From positions 1 to 61,691 of the forward strand of contig JAIERK010000149.1 in assembly GCA_019746975.1 (NCBI GenBank): a stretch of DNA of 61,691 nucleotides, read 5' to 3'. This document shows positions 61,633-61,691 of the stretch, in pieces. The position numbers and the translations under genes are program-made. The first letter of the stretch is position 1; the number at the start of each line of letters is the position of its first letter. This DNA is from Candidatus Obscuribacterales bacterium (GTDB lineage: Bacteria; Cyanobacteriota; Vampirovibrionia; Obscuribacterales; Obscuribacteraceae). The notes under the pieces were generated by a model. The model was not told the DNA's origin and ran no database searches. It worked only from the letters and a program-made list of their open reading frames with translations.

Positions 61633-61691
61633 AACAGATAAGATTAGCTTTAGCGGTAGTCCGGTATAACGTGATAGGACGGGTCCAGAGT

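Overview
The window is about 50% GC, densely coded on both strands, and carries no rRNA, tRNA, CRISPR array or insertion sequence that I can recognise. It looks chromosomal. The gene content suggests a large-genome, surface-living bacterium: secreted TPR proteins, a Ser/Thr kinase, a caspase-fold protein, a Flp-type pilin, a filamentous-haemagglutinin-like adhesin, very long helical-repeat proteins, a cyanobacterial-type DUF6816-like protein and an MprF-like lipid synthase. My best guess is a non-photosynthetic relative of Cyanobacteria (Obscuribacterales/'Melainabacteria' type). This is an inference from protein style only.

Layout. 1-6.1 kb: secreted proteins, an MprF-like membrane protein, an AlkD-like protein and a cytosolic Ser/Thr kinase. 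6.1-8.3 kb: an intergenic repeat, a Flp-like pilin and a TPR protein. 8.3-13.9 kb: a leftward DNA-repair-like cluster (PD-(D/E)XK nuclease/XPD helicase, exonuclease-GIY-YIG fusion, YfcE-type phosphoesterase). 14.1-19.9 kb: dnaK, then an alpha/beta-hydrolase-DUF4384 protein and a pseudo-caspase-TPR protein. 20-23.6 kb: a bestrophin-like channel, a lipoprotein and degenerate GGDEF protein pair, and an S1-like protein. 23.8-28.2 kb: a FadJ-type beta-oxidation enzyme, a VOC-domain protein and a disordered protein. 28.2-31.2 kb: a TPR protein, an 0.8-kb repeat region and a quinone-oxidoreductase-like enzyme. 31.4-46.9 kb: a decayed mini-copy followed by two giant genes (1696 and 3185 codons) that share an upstream palindrome. 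46.9-51.9 kb: ribokinase and a thioredoxin/KPEV-repeat protein. 52-55.4 kb: a third repeat region and an adhesin. 55.6-61.6 kb: two overlapping paralogous histidine kinases, a DUF4286-like pair, a SprT-like protein and a SLOG protein.

The strongest signal is a set of signalling or catalytic proteins that keep their fold but have lost active-site residues. The tandem histidine kinases (56353-59323) have complementary defects: the first keeps the phospho-accepting His but has a ruined ATP site, and the second has an intact ATP site but Glu in place of His. They look like a split kinase working as a heterodimer. The caspase-fold protein lacks both His and Cys, the GGDEF protein lacks GGDEF but keeps an I-site, and the exonuclease domain has every catalytic residue but one altered.

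The second strong signal is an intergenic repeat family at three distant loci (6.1, 29.7 and 52.2 kb), in both orientations, with fixed internal spacing: CCAASTTGG, about 38 bases, TCGATRTCGA, then TTTGACA starting 17 bases after the start of TCGATRTCGA. The unit recurs every 105-113 bases.
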